This document shows positions 1 through 7,518 of a stretch of DNA of 31,379 bases, one piece after another; position 1 is the stretch's first letter; each line of letters opens with the position of its first letter. Made by a program: the position numbers and the translations under genes. The stretch is from Micavibrio sp. UBA5703 (GTDB taxonomy: Bacteria > Pseudomonadota > Alphaproteobacteria > Micavibrionales > Micavibrionaceae): contig DIHF01000039.1 of assembly GCA_002420015.1 (NCBI GenBank), positions 36,807 through 68,185 of the forward strand, written 5' to 3'. Under the pieces are notes generated by a model. It was not told where the DNA came from. It ran no database searches and was given only the letters and a program-made list of their open reading frames with translations.

Positions 1-2365
1 CCCCAGGCTTGAGCCCCGCCACTCCGCCTGAATGATAGCGCGGCGCACTGGCAAATACATAGGCAGGCACACGGCGTTGCGGTGCGGATCCGCCAACCTC
101 ACCACCCTCATGAAAAATACTGCCCAGGATACTGTCGAAAAAACCACCGCCACCGATACTGCCGCCAATCATATTAAAGAGCGGCCCAGTTATGGATTTC
201 TGCACCGCCATGCGGGTGATATCGGCCACGATAGAATTCGCCATGTCGCCCAGGCTTTGCAGGCTTTTACCGCCAGAGGTCACAAAATCTACAATCGCAT
301 CTTCAGTGGCTTTCATACCGTCCGTAAAAGCACGCTCCACGGCTGAAGCTGCATCTTCGGCCAGTTCACGGTAGTTGCGGAACGCCCGCAAGGCTCCGGC
401 TTCAGCATCCTTACGGGCATCAAGCTGTTGTTTCTCAGCATTGGCAACGGCGCGGTTATAGGTTTCTTGACTGATCGCCCCTGCGTCGAGCAGATTTTTC
501 AGGCGTTCCAGCTCGGCGTTATAAGATTCCGTTGCTGTTCGTGTGGCGTTGGTGACCTGTTCGCCGTCTTGCTGAAGTCTGTTCAGTTTTTGCTGTGCTT
601 CACCCTGGTCGTAAAGAGCAGCGGCTAGTTTTTCGACTTCAGCACGCTGCGCAGAAGTTGAATTATCCGACAAGCGGCCAACAGCATCCTGAATGAACGC
701 TGCCCGTTTATCGGTCAGGCGACCAAGTTGGTTATTCAGATCTTCGACGACTTTTTGCGCTTCGGAATAAGCCTGACTATCAAAAATCTGCGCCGCTAAT
801 TTGCGGGTCTCAGCCCGCTGCGCTTCACTCGCATCTTTGGATAATCGCCCCACCGCCTGATCCATAAAGGCTTGGCGTTTATTACCCATGCCTATCATTT
901 GCCGCTGCAGATCATCGATCACCTTACTGTTAGATTCCATGACACGGGTGGCGGCATCACGGGCGGGCTTTTCAATCGCTTCAATCTGACGGCGGGCAAT
1001 ATCTTCGGCTTTTTTAATGGCAGTATTTACCGTGTCCGCATTGCTGCCGTCTTTTTCCCGCAAGGCTTCGATGCGCTGCCTGGTGGTTTCAAGCTCTTTA
1101 TTGACTTTGGCAATACGATCAGCCGGATCGGTTGCGAGTTTATCAACTGCCTGATCCAACTTTTTACGCTCACCGCTCAGAAGCTCGGCGCGGCGATCAC
1201 GCGCTACTTGTTCTTGCGCGACCTGCAGCTTTTTCTGCTCCGCTTCAAAGGCCTGCGCTTCCGCCCGTGCTTGGCCGATGAGTTTTTCAACCTCAGACCG
1301 CAGATCAGCAACGCGGCCTTCCTGCCGCTCAATCATTCGGCCTAAATTAATGCCGCCGCCAGGAATGGTTTTGAAGTTTTGCAGGCGCGATAAACGCTCT
1401 TCTTGTTCCTGCAGCTTAAGACGAGCATCCACCAGCTGTTTGCCCACAGAATCTTCTTTGAGGAGATTGCGCATGCCTTCCAGCACTGACGACAGCCCGT
1501 TTAGTGCCCCTTGCGCGGTGCCTGCCACAATGCCTGTCTGACCGATATCTTCGAGCAGATTGCCCCAGGCATCGGATAAACGGTTGGTGGCGCCGATCAA
1601 CCCTGTGGCTTCTGCTGCCCCCGCGCCACCCACTTGCTGTTCCAGCGCATCGAGAATAACCCGCTGGGCTTCGGCCTGCTGACCAGCTTCGACAAACCCG
1701 TCAATCAGATCACGCTGGGTTTGGGTAAAGCTGATCCCGACACGGCGCAGAGCTGATAAGCCTTCGGTTGGGTTTTCAAGGGCTTTACCCAGCTGGGTGA
1801 CGGATGAGCTTAAATCCTGCCCGAACACGGCGGACATATCCTGCGCCAGCGTTAAGGTGCGGGTGAAGGTATCGCCTGCAACCGAGCGAAAGGTTGCCAA
1901 CACGCCTGCTGCATTCTGCACCTGTTCGGCGGTGGCCAAAGTTGATGCTTCAATCTCATCGGCAAAGCCAGCGATTTGTTTGCCTGATAGTCCCGATGAA
2001 TTGCCTGTGGCTTTTAGCACTGCCGAAAGCCGATTAAAGGACTGCTCAGCCTCTGCCGCATTTTGTAAAGCGGCTTTTAATCCCAGCGTCACAACGGCCA
2101 AAGCTGCCCCGACAGCCAGACCCGTGGGGCCAATGGCGGATAAAGCCGAGCCAAGCGGCCCCAGATTATTAGTTAAGCCAGAGACTGACCCTTTGACATC
2201 ATTGGCAGCGGCATTGATTGCGAGCAGTGAACGCGAGGCAGGTTTGCCCGCAAGCTCGATTTTCTTGAGCGATTTTTCACCGCTATCGCCAATATCGCGC
2301 AGCTCCGCCTTGACCTTGCCGCCTTCGGTCACGCTTAAGCGAATGGCAAGATTACGCACAGTCAT
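1..2365 (-). CDS. Phage tail tape measure protein (3' end cut by window edge)
   Basis: This protein sets tail length and is expected to fill the tail tube before ejection. The frame is open from the ATG at 2365 to the window edge, so at least 788 residues are present and the C-terminus is missing. The first quarter carries the conserved tape-measure head region, with the motif GLSALRRVGISFTQTQ and a following EAQRVILDALEQQVGG stretch. A long charged coiled-coil region follows (about 1400-900 in DNA coordinates), then a 57-residue tandem repeat. Near the edge is the lambda-type C-terminal region with TEDAIVDFVTSGGKSLQSL and the glycine-rich tail FHEGGEVGG. The start overlaps the stop of the gpGT frame as ATGA, the usual arrangement. 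No transmembrane lysozyme domain is evident. Identification is firm; the exact subfamily is less so. Confidence 0.93.
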   Translation of the reverse strand, partial: MTVRNLAIRLSVTEGGKVKAELRDIGDSGEKSLKKIELAGKPASRSLLAINAAANDVKGSVSGLTNNLGPLGSALSAIGPTGLAVGAALAVVTLGLKAALQNAAEAEQSFNRLSAVLKATGNSSGLSGKQIAGFADEIEASTLATAEQVQNAAGVLATFRSVAGDTFTRTLTLAQDMSAVFGQDLSSSVTQLGKALENPTEGLSALRRVGISFTQTQRDLIDGFVEAGQQAEAQRVILDALEQQVGGAGAAEATGLIGATNRLSDAWGNLLEDIGQTGIVAGTAQGALNGLSSVLEGMRNLLKEDSVGKQLVDARLKLQEQEERLSRLQNFKTIPGGGINLGRMIERQEGRVADLRSEVEKLIGQARAEAQAFEAEQKKLQVAQEQVARDRRAELLSGERKKLDQAVDKLATDPADRIAKVNKELETTRQRIEALREKDGSNADTVNTAIKKAEDIARRQIEAIEKPARDAATRVMESNSKVIDDLQRQMIGMGNKRQAFMDQAVGRLSKDASEAQRAETRKLAAQIFDSQAYSEAQKVVEDLNNQLGRLTDKRAAFIQDAVGRLSDNSTSAQRAEVEKLAAALYDQGEAQQKLNRLQQDGEQVTNATRTATESYNAELERLKNLLDAGAISQETYNRAVANAEKQQLDARKDAEAGALRAFRNYRELAEDAASAVERAFTDGMKATEDAIVDFVTSGGKSLQSLGDMANSIVADITRMAVQKSITGPLFNMIGGSIGGGGFFDSILGSIFHEGGEVGGSAPQRRVPAYVFASAPRYHSGGVAGLKPG
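605..919 (-). repeat. 171-bp (57-residue) tandem repeat inside tape measure gene
   Basis: Two consecutive units encode similar peptides. The first begins IDDLQRQ at 919, the second VEDLNNQ at 748, exactly 171 bp later. Both contain KR-AF----AVGRLS----S-AQRAE--KLAA. The second unit is shorter at its end. Repeat expansion or contraction of this kind changes tail length in tape measure proteins. Confidence 0.8.
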
Positions 2366-3056
2366 CGGTTTTTCATCTCACTTGATAGTTTCTCATTAAA
2401 AGCACTGGTCATACCCGCTTCGATAGCGGATAAGAATTCTGCTGTGGCACATCGGTCATGACCGAGCGATGCCGCAACTTGCAGTGCCGCCGAAAAATCC
2501 ATGCCGATGGCGACCATTTGGCTGAGGCGCAATTGCCCGCCGCAACGGAGCGCCAAATCCCAGGCTTGCCACCCTTCCATGCTTTGCGGTTCATGCTGGC
2601 GGTATGGGCAAAGCTCACCGTCTGCGTTCGGCTCACCTCGCGCACAGGGCAAGCCAGCATCTTCACATGAAGCGCAGTAATCCGGCCCGCCGCCAAAATG
2701 CCAGCGGCAACGAGCCGTTAGCCGTTTTTTTCCTGTTCCAGAAAAAGCGCAGGGCCGAGATAAAGACGCTCGAAAGCTTCGGCAATCGGCCACAAATCCA
2801 TAAGAGCCAATACACCCTCCGGCGTGACGGGAAGTGGTTTACCGTCTTCGCCGCCGACACCGTCCCATTCGACGATGGCCAGTTGCGCTAATCGTTTGAT
2901 CAGCGCTGTGCTGCGCAGAGCGGGTTCAGCTTCTGCTTTCAAGGCTTCGACGCGCGCGGCCATAACAAGAGCGGTGGATGCCGGACGCACATGTACGCGC
3001 ACGCCGGAAATCAGATCAAGCCAGAAGTTCTCTCGTTTCAGGTTCAAGGTAATCAT
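2362..3056 (-). CDS. gpGT-type tail assembly chaperone made by -1 frameshift
   Basis: The long form of the tail chaperone is predicted to be 231 residues: 111 from the gpG-like frame, then 120 from the -1 frame ending at 2362. The second frame lacks a convincing start and ribosome site of its own, and it begins exactly where a slip at 2724-2730 would enter it. The T-like part has a cysteine-rich segment (GGPDYCASCEDAG, then PCARGEP and ELCPYR) that may bind zinc. Its end, with MEGWQAWDLALRCGG and GMDFSAALQVAASLG, resembles the layout of DUF1799 proteins coded just before tape measure genes. The fusion would recruit the tape measure, whose start overlaps this stop as ATGA. The frameshift is inferred from the sequence, not demonstrated. 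Confidence 0.82.
2718..3056 (-). CDS. gpG-like tail assembly chaperone (short form)
   Basis: This 112-residue protein lies between the tail tube gene and the tape measure gene, the position of gpG in lambda-like phages. It begins MITLNLKRENFWLDLISGVRVHVRP and is mostly helical and acidic after that, like other phage tail chaperones, which coat the tape measure during tail assembly and are absent from the finished virion. The start overlaps the stop of the tube gene by 4 bp (ATGA). The last codons, GAA AAA AAC GGC TAA, hold the slip site that makes the longer GT form. Function is assigned from position, size and frameshift architecture more than from residue identity. Confidence 0.82.
   Translation of the reverse strand: MITLNLKRENFWLDLISGVRVHVRPASTALVMAARVEALKAEAEPALRSTALIKRLAQLAIVEWDGVGGEDGKPLPVTPEGVLALMDLWPIAEAFERLYLGPALFLEQEKNG
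2724..2730 (-). promoter_or_regulatory. Programmed -1 ribosomal frameshift site A AAA AAC
   Basis: The heptamer is A AAA AAC, in the correct register (zero frame GAA AAA AAC GGC TAA), two codons before the stop of the gpG-like frame. A -1 slip leads to CGG CTA ACG and stays open for 120 codons to the T-like end. Bases 2706-2723, directly after the heptamer, can form a stem of seven pairs with one bulged U and a 3-nt loop. The stem touches the heptamer, whereas stimulatory stems usually sit 5-9 nt away. Confidence 0.82.
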
Positions 3057-3994
3057 GCGTAGCTCGCTACATCGTTTTTGAGGACAACAGTCAACATGCG
3101 CGCAGGCGCGGTTGCCTTCGCCGCTTGCCAGTCAAAGGTGGCTTGAACGCCGCCAGGGCCAGAGATTGCCAGTTTTGGTTTTGGCAAATAAACCTCGTGC
3201 GCTGTGAAGGTCAGAGATTTATCGGCATCGATGGTATAGGCGAAGGCCAATTCCAGCGGTGTATTGTCGGTGGCCGCATCGATCAGGGTGGTGTCGGCAA
3301 ACCGGACTTCGATATTTCCGGTCAGCGCCGCGATGGTCGGATCGGCGCCGTCGATCTTGCCGTCCGAACGGATGGTTTCAATCCGCTCCAGATTGTTACT
3401 GTAGGTCAATTGCGCCCCCGTGATGTTGCCGAGCTGCACGCCGTCCTTTTTGATTGATGCCTGAAACTGATTAAAGCGCGTGAGTGATGCCGTGGTCGGT
3501 GTGCCACCACCTGTCACACCAGCATCGGCTTCACCTTGCGCAATACAGTTGAGCGTGGCATTGGCTGCGCCTGAACGGGCAAAGGTGAACTGCGCTGAAT
3601 TCACCCTCACGCCCGCTTCCGTGAAAAAGATCGGCACTTCTGGCATACCGACTTCAAGCGCAAGGCTGGGCAGGCTCGCTGCACCAGAGGCAAAAGTATG
3701 CGTATAAGGCCCCGTACCGGTGGTGGTGGGCGCACCCAAGAGCGCTTTAAGCCAGTGGCCAAAATTGCGCAAATCGACAGGCACGACCACATTGCCTTCC
3801 ACGCGAATAACATCACGAATGGGCTGCGACGGGTCACGGCCTTGACCCAGCAAATCGGATGCAATTAAACCCTGTTCGGAACCAAGATCGGTCGAGACGA
3901 ACGGGAATTTGATATAATTACCCGATGGCGGTGTGCCATACACCGTTTCGAATTTGCCCAATAGCTGGGCATTGGCGCCGTATGCACGAGCCAT
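3053..3994 (-). CDS. Major tail tube protein
   Basis: This 313-residue protein should polymerise into the tail tube. It starts MARAYGANAQLLGKFETVYGTPP, typical of the phage tail tube family of alphaproteobacterial siphophages. It continues as a beta-rich protein with LRNFGHWLKALLGAPTTTG and a repeated pattern of hydrophobic strands to LTVVLKNDVASYA. It has a very strong ribosome site (AAAGGAGGT, 5 nt before the ATG at 3994), as expected for an abundant structural protein. It lies between the tail terminator gene upstream and the gpG-like gene downstream, which it overlaps by 4 bp. The assignment combines family resemblance with position and is confident. Confidence 0.88.
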   Translation of the reverse strand: MARAYGANAQLLGKFETVYGTPPSGNYIKFPFVSTDLGSEQGLIASDLLGQGRDPSQPIRDVIRVEGNVVVPVDLRNFGHWLKALLGAPTTTGTGPYTHTFASGAASLPSLALEVGMPEVPIFFTEAGVRVNSAQFTFARSGAANATLNCIAQGEADAGVTGGGTPTTASLTRFNQFQASIKKDGVQLGNITGAQLTYSNNLERIETIRSDGKIDGADPTIAALTGNIEVRFADTTLIDAATDNTPLELAFAYTIDADKSLTFTAHEVYLPKPKLAISGPGGVQATFDWQAAKATAPARMLTVVLKNDVASYA

Positions 3995-4026
3995 GTTTAC
4001 CTCCTTTGTTTAGTGTTGAAGAAAAA

Positions 4027-4455
4027 TCAACCAAGCGGATCGGTTGTGACGTAGATGAGTTCAATGGGAATGATTGCGCCTTTGATCTGTGGTGATCCCT
4101 CGACCGCCAGCACATTACTATCTGGTGCTTGCGGCGTGATGCGGTCACACAGGCCTCCCAACGTGCGGTCACTGGCAATTGCTAAAGAGATCTTGCGGTA
4201 GAGTGTATCCAATGCCAGATCGCGTGTGGCTTGATCGCCTTTCTGAACAATAGCTTCCACCAGCGCGCGGTGCTGCCAGTAATAGGAAAGCGGCGACAAC
4301 AGCGTTTCTAGTTCGCCAGGATCGCCGTCGCGCAAAATGATCAACCCGCCGTCCGGTATCTTCTCAGGCAATGCCTCGTTGCGCAGAATAGTCGCATCGG
4401 GGATAGTTTGCAAAAGCGCGAACAGCGCCTGCAGGATTGATTCTCTATCGGTCAT
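4027..4455 (-). CDS. Tail terminator / minor tail protein U-like
   Basis: The 142-residue product begins MTDRESILQALFALLQTIPDATILRNEALPE and contains GGLIILRDGDPGELE and YYWQHRALVEAIV. This is the pattern of gpU-like tail terminators, which cap the tail tube and connect it to the head. The helix - strand - HRA/VEA helix order and the length fit the family. The start overlaps the stop of the DUF6441-like gene by 4 bp (ATGA), and the tube gene follows after about 30 bp carrying its strong ribosome site. The position between head-tail joiner genes and the tube gene supports the call. Confidence 0.78.
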   Translation of the reverse strand: MTDRESILQALFALLQTIPDATILRNEALPEKIPDGGLIILRDGDPGELETLLSPLSYYWQHRALVEAIVQKGDQATRDLALDTLYRKISLAIASDRTLGGLCDRITPQAPDSNVLAVEGSPQIKGAIIPIELIYVTTDPLG

Positions 4456-5099
4456 TTCTCTTCCTTTTCATCGGGCCAGCTTGCAGTGACGAGTGACGGC
4501 AAACGGTCTATCCATTTTTTGGCAACGCTGTCGATATCGAAGCGTTTCTTGAGTTGCGCTTGTGGCACGAGGATAAACATGACGACGGTGGTTAAACCGC
4601 GTCCGGTCTTTTTCGCTCGGTCACTGGCAACCCGCGCTTTGCCTTTGCTAGTAACACGGAAATCATCAGCAACCAGTAATCCCACGCGTCGCCCACCTTT
4701 CGGCGGCACATAGCGGAGCGGAATGCCAGCCTCGGCAAAATCAGCGGGCGTGATCTTCTTGTTCTGGCGGCGGGTCACGTAAGGGGTCGGGATCGCCAGG
4801 AACCGTCCTTGTTTGCTGCGGATGGTCACACCATAGGCAAAAGCGCCAATAATCTCTGGTGCTTTCGTATAGACAAATCCCGCAGCGTTGATGCTCATAC
4901 CGCCCTTGGGATAAAGATCACCGCGCCATGTTTTGGCAAGGCGTTCTCCAAGGCCAGCGCCTGTCACCTGGCCGCGCAATTCATTCTTCAAACCGTCCGT
5001 GGCTTGACGCACGCCGCCGCTGACGGCTTTTTCAGCGGCTTTGACTTCGGCTGCCATCATGGCTTTCAAATTGCCTTGAATGGCGGCTTGCAGTCTCAT
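4452..5099 (-). CDS. DUF6441-like phage connector-region protein
   Basis: The product is 215 residues from the ATG at 5099, chosen because it overlaps the previous stop as ATGA; an alternative start at 5123 would add eight residues. The protein has a helical N-terminus (AAIQGNLKAMMAAEVKAAEKAV), then a GLGERLAKTWRGDLYP segment, then a basic region with FLAIPTPYVTRRQNKKITPADF. I recognise the pattern of DUF6441, found in phages between the head-tail joiner and tail terminator. By position it could do the job of the HK97 gp10/gpZ class, linking head and tail, but no biochemical role is established. The family call is moderately sure; the role is inference. Confidence 0.7.
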   Translation of the reverse strand: MRLQAAIQGNLKAMMAAEVKAAEKAVSGGVRQATDGLKNELRGQVTGAGLGERLAKTWRGDLYPKGGMSINAAGFVYTKAPEIIGAFAYGVTIRSKQGRFLAIPTPYVTRRQNKKITPADFAEAGIPLRYVPPKGGRRVGLLVADDFRVTSKGKARVASDRAKKTGRGLTTVVMFILVPQAQLKKRFDIDSVAKKWIDRLPSLVTASWPDEKEEK

Positions 5100-5407
5100 G
5101 CGGGCCTCACATCGAGCGTCCACACAAGGCGCTCACGGTCTGCTTTGGGTTCGGATTGCACAACGTAGGTAATACCGTCGAAAACGATTTGATCGCCGAC
5201 AGCGGGTTCGGGAATTTCCAGGCTGCGCACATCGAACAGGGTTGTGGAGACATGCAATTGCCCATCCCCGAATCCCACCACCGTATCCGGCTGCTTTGGA
5301 ATCACCCGCACCGGATACGGTGTGGATGTGCCAAATGCCAGATAGGTGGCGGGCTTGCTCAATACGGGATCCGTAAAGAGCTGGTCGATCATGCCGGAGA
5401 AAGCCAT
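5096..5407 (-). CDS. Head-tail joining protein (gpFII-like position)
   Basis: This 103-residue protein starts MAFSGMIDQLFTDPVLSKPATYL and ends with VGDQIVFDGITYVVQSEPKADRERLVWTLDVRP. The GD-I---G--Y-V pattern and the final W-L-V strand are those of small beta-barrel head-tail attachment proteins such as lambda gpFII. It directly follows the capsid gene, as FII follows E in lambda. It overlaps the DUF6441-like gene by 4 bp. Sequence identity with gpFII is low by eye, so the name rests on fold pattern, length and gene order. Confidence 0.72.
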   Translation of the reverse strand: MAFSGMIDQLFTDPVLSKPATYLAFGTSTPYPVRVIPKQPDTVVGFGDGQLHVSTTLFDVRSLEIPEPAVGDQIVFDGITYVVQSEPKADRERLVWTLDVRPA

Positions 5408-5412
5408 GGGCC

Positions 5413-6429
5413 TTACGTCCGTTTGCCTTTGATCAACACTTTCGGGCGGGTGCAGATCGGCAGCGGGTTGGACTGCGTGTGCAACTTGACCCAGCGACCG
5501 AACTCCTGGTCGATGGCCTGCTTGGCGTAGCGCGGCAGACCGAGGGTATTCACCGTCTCGACGAAGTCGGCAGGCGCGTTGTACTGACGGAACAGCCCAG
5601 GCACGCCGACGGGGAAGAAGTGCGCCTTGTTGCTGTCGGCGTAATCCACCGTGCCAACCTTGCCGCGATATTCTTCGAACACGATACCCGCATATTCGAA
5701 GGAACCGCGGGCCTGACCTTGGCGCAGGAACAAACCGTCCATATAGCGGTCATAGGCTTCCTTGACCTCCTTATGGGCGATCAGGTCATCGAAGAAGGAC
5801 GAGCCGCAGAACGCATGAATGTGATCATACGGCTGCGCGCCAAGTTCATCTTCGATCTTGCGCCGGACGTCATGGCATTTCTTCTTAACTGCGCCTTCGG
5901 CAGGCGAAGCATTGTCGAGATCGAAGTCGATCTCGGTGTATTGCGTCACGCCAAATTCGTTGAACAGGTCGTAAAGAACGGTGCTGCCGTCCGCGTCGAG
6001 GATTTGTCCCTTGATGGCACCGACGCGCAAATGCTCCAGCGTGGCATCGTGCTTGCGGGACATTTCCGCCAAGCGGAATTGCACCGTTTGCTGGATACCT
6101 TCGAGCTGGCTTTCGGAACCGAAGGCACGAAGGTTTTGGATTTCATCCGCGAGGATGGTGTCTTCAAGAGCCACATGCGGCACGATGAACGAACGGGCTT
6201 TACGCTTGTTTGTCGTGTTTTGCGCCGCAGGAGAACCGCGCGAAGTCGTTTCGATCAGATTGAGACTTCCTTCGCGTTCCTCGATCATGACCGAGGTGGT
6301 GACGATGCCCGTCTCGTCGAACAGGCCGAGTTGGCCGATCCGACCAGGTACAAAAGGCACCTTGTTGATGGCGTCCGTCAGGGAAATGACGGAAAATGCC
6401 GAGTTGCTGAAAATATCGAGAGCAGGCAT
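5413..6429 (-). CDS. Major capsid protein, gpE family
   Basis: This 338-residue protein forms the icosahedral shell. It matches the Phage_cap_E pattern. The N-terminal region reads FSNSAFSVISLTDAINKVPFVPGRIGQLGLF, the middle has FIVPHVALEDTILADEIQNLRAFG, and the C-terminal half has HIHAFCGSSFFDDLIAHKEV, YAGIVFEEYRG and HFFPVGVPGLFRQYNAPADF. These are the family's landmark segments in the right order, and the length is typical (about 340). The ribosome site AAAGGA lies before the ATG at 6429. A strong intrinsic terminator separates it from the upstream decoration gene, unlike the plain D-E junction of lambda. The call is very firm. Confidence 0.96.
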   Translation of the reverse strand: MPALDIFSNSAFSVISLTDAINKVPFVPGRIGQLGLFDETGIVTTSVMIEEREGSLNLIETTSRGSPAAQNTTNKRKARSFIVPHVALEDTILADEIQNLRAFGSESQLEGIQQTVQFRLAEMSRKHDATLEHLRVGAIKGQILDADGSTVLYDLFNEFGVTQYTEIDFDLDNASPAEGAVKKKCHDVRRKIEDELGAQPYDHIHAFCGSSFFDDLIAHKEVKEAYDRYMDGLFLRQGQARGSFEYAGIVFEEYRGKVGTVDYADSNKAHFFPVGVPGLFRQYNAPADFVETVNTLGLPRYAKQAIDQEFGRWVKLHTQSNPLPICTRPKVLIKGKRT

Positions 6430-6460
6430 GGATGTTGTCCTTTCAAGGTTGTAAGAGCAA

Positions 6461-6493
6461 AGAAAAACCCCCGCCTGTTGATCAGACGGGGGT
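6461..6493 (-). terminator. Intrinsic terminator between decoration and capsid genes
   Basis: On the minus strand a 10-bp stem (CCCCCGTCTG with CAGGCGGGGG, including one G-U pair) encloses a 5-nt loop and is followed by TTTTTCTTT. It is a textbook intrinsic terminator, yet it lies inside the head operon upstream of the capsid gene, so it probably acts as a partial terminator or attenuator. Confidence 0.85.
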
Positions 6494-6517
6494 GATTTTC
6501 TTCGAGCCGTAGTGGGT

Positions 6518-7159
6518 TTATCGCGCGATGATGTCGTAGGTTTTCAGTTGTGCGAGGCCAGCAGCTTTCTGGTTCGCGTCCGCGCCGGAGAACCAGATCA
6601 GTTCTTCGGCATTGACTTCGGCATGACGGGCAATAACCACGCCCTCCGTATCGCCGCCCGTGGCATCCACAGAAGCGTACAGAATGGCCACGGCGGTTTG
6701 CGAACCATCCGTGTTGGCGGGGTTATATTCCTTGTATTTGCCGGAGCCAGCCGCCACCGTGATCGCAAAGCGGTCGCCCGCCACGAAATCGGTTGCGCCA
6801 TCAGCGATGGTGAAGTTGACAGGCCCAGCGAAGGGCGTGCCGACCACAGCCGTGCCGACGTTGACGCCATCCGGATCTTCGACCGAGAACGTACCGCCGT
6901 TGGCAGCAGGCTCGATCAGGTTTGTCGCATAGACGCCAGCTTTGGCAGTTGCGCCTGCAGAGACCGCGCTGATCGCGCCGTTTCCGGTATTGCCGGAGAC
7001 GGCTGCGCCCGTTGCAGTGCCGACAGCAACCTTGCCCAGCACATGACCCGCTTTAAGGTTCTGGCCGGACAGGATGGTCGCAGATTCACGCGACAGGCTG
7101 CCATTGGCTTCCGTCACGATGAATTCGCCCGCGTGTTGTTCTTCGGTGAGTTCAGTCAT
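6518..7159 (-). CDS. Head decoration protein, gpD-like with inserted domain
   Basis: This protein binds the expanded capsid and stabilises it. At 213 residues it is nearly twice lambda gpD (110). The ends match the decoration family: HAGEFIVTEANGSLSRESATILSGQNLKAGHVLGKV at the start, then AVAILYASVDATGGDTEGVVIARHAEVNAEELIW near the end. About 85 residues (roughly 57-140) lie between them. They include AGVYATNLIEPAANGGTFSVEDPDG and ATDFVAGDRFAITV, an immunoglobulin-like or beta-sandwich insert seen in some longer family members. A ribosome site AAAGGAAAA precedes the start. The gene sits between the protease/scaffold gene and the capsid gene, the canonical place. Confidence 0.9.
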   Translation of the reverse strand: MTELTEEQHAGEFIVTEANGSLSRESATILSGQNLKAGHVLGKVAVGTATGAAVSGNTGNGAISAVSAGATAKAGVYATNLIEPAANGGTFSVEDPDGVNVGTAVVGTPFAGPVNFTIADGATDFVAGDRFAITVAAGSGKYKEYNPANTDGSQTAVAILYASVDATGGDTEGVVIARHAEVNAEELIWFSGADANQKAAGLAQLKTYDIIAR

Positions 7160-7161
7160 GG

Positions 7162-7518
7162 TTATTTTCCTTTCTTGTTGCGGGCCGCGTAGATCGCCGC
7201 CGTGTCGATCTTCGGTTCTGCGTTGGTGGTAGGATTGGTATTGGCGGGGATTTGACCAGCGATGGCCGTCGCGTCCGCTTGCGCGGCGCGGGTTTCAAGC
7301 AGTGCCTTGCGCACCTCGGCGGCGGGAACCGCCTTGGTGATGAAGGCCGCAGCTTTGTCCGATACGCCCGCGAGCTGGCACAGCTCGGTGACTTCCGCGA
7401 CATAGGCCATGGCTTCGGTCGTTGCTTCCTTCTTGAGATCGGCTTTTAAAGCCGTAAGGTCGGGAATGGATTCCATATCGGGATCCATGTCCTCTGCGGG
7501 TTGGGTGTTTTCCGTCAT
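7162..7518 (-). CDS. Nested scaffold protein (Nu3-like), in-frame internal start
   Basis: An ATG at 7518, in frame inside the protease gene, is preceded by AAGAAAGGAAACACCA, a good ribosome site at normal spacing. It would give a 118-residue acidic, helical protein (MTENTQPAEDMDPDMESIPDLTALK to IYAARNKKGK) identical to the C-terminus of the protease. Lambda makes Nu3 scaffold in this same way from gene C. Scaffold directs capsid assembly and is then removed. The ribosome site and architecture are seen directly; separate expression is inferred. Confidence 0.75.
   Translation of the reverse strand: MTENTQPAEDMDPDMESIPDLTALKADLKKEATTEAMAYVAEVTELCQLAGVSDKAAAFITKAVPAAEVRKALLETRAAQADATAIAGQIPANTNPTTNAEPKIDTAAIYAARNKKGK

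Noticed and set aside
2725..2793. ATG at 2793 as an independent start of the T-like gene
   Set aside because: It lies inside the gpG-like gene with no good ribosome site; the -1 slip site explains entry to this frame better.
5479..6495. Long plus-strand open frame of 338 codons opposite the capsid gene
   Set aside because: It mirrors the capsid gene on the other strand; the capsid reading has clear family matches and a ribosome site, this one has neither.
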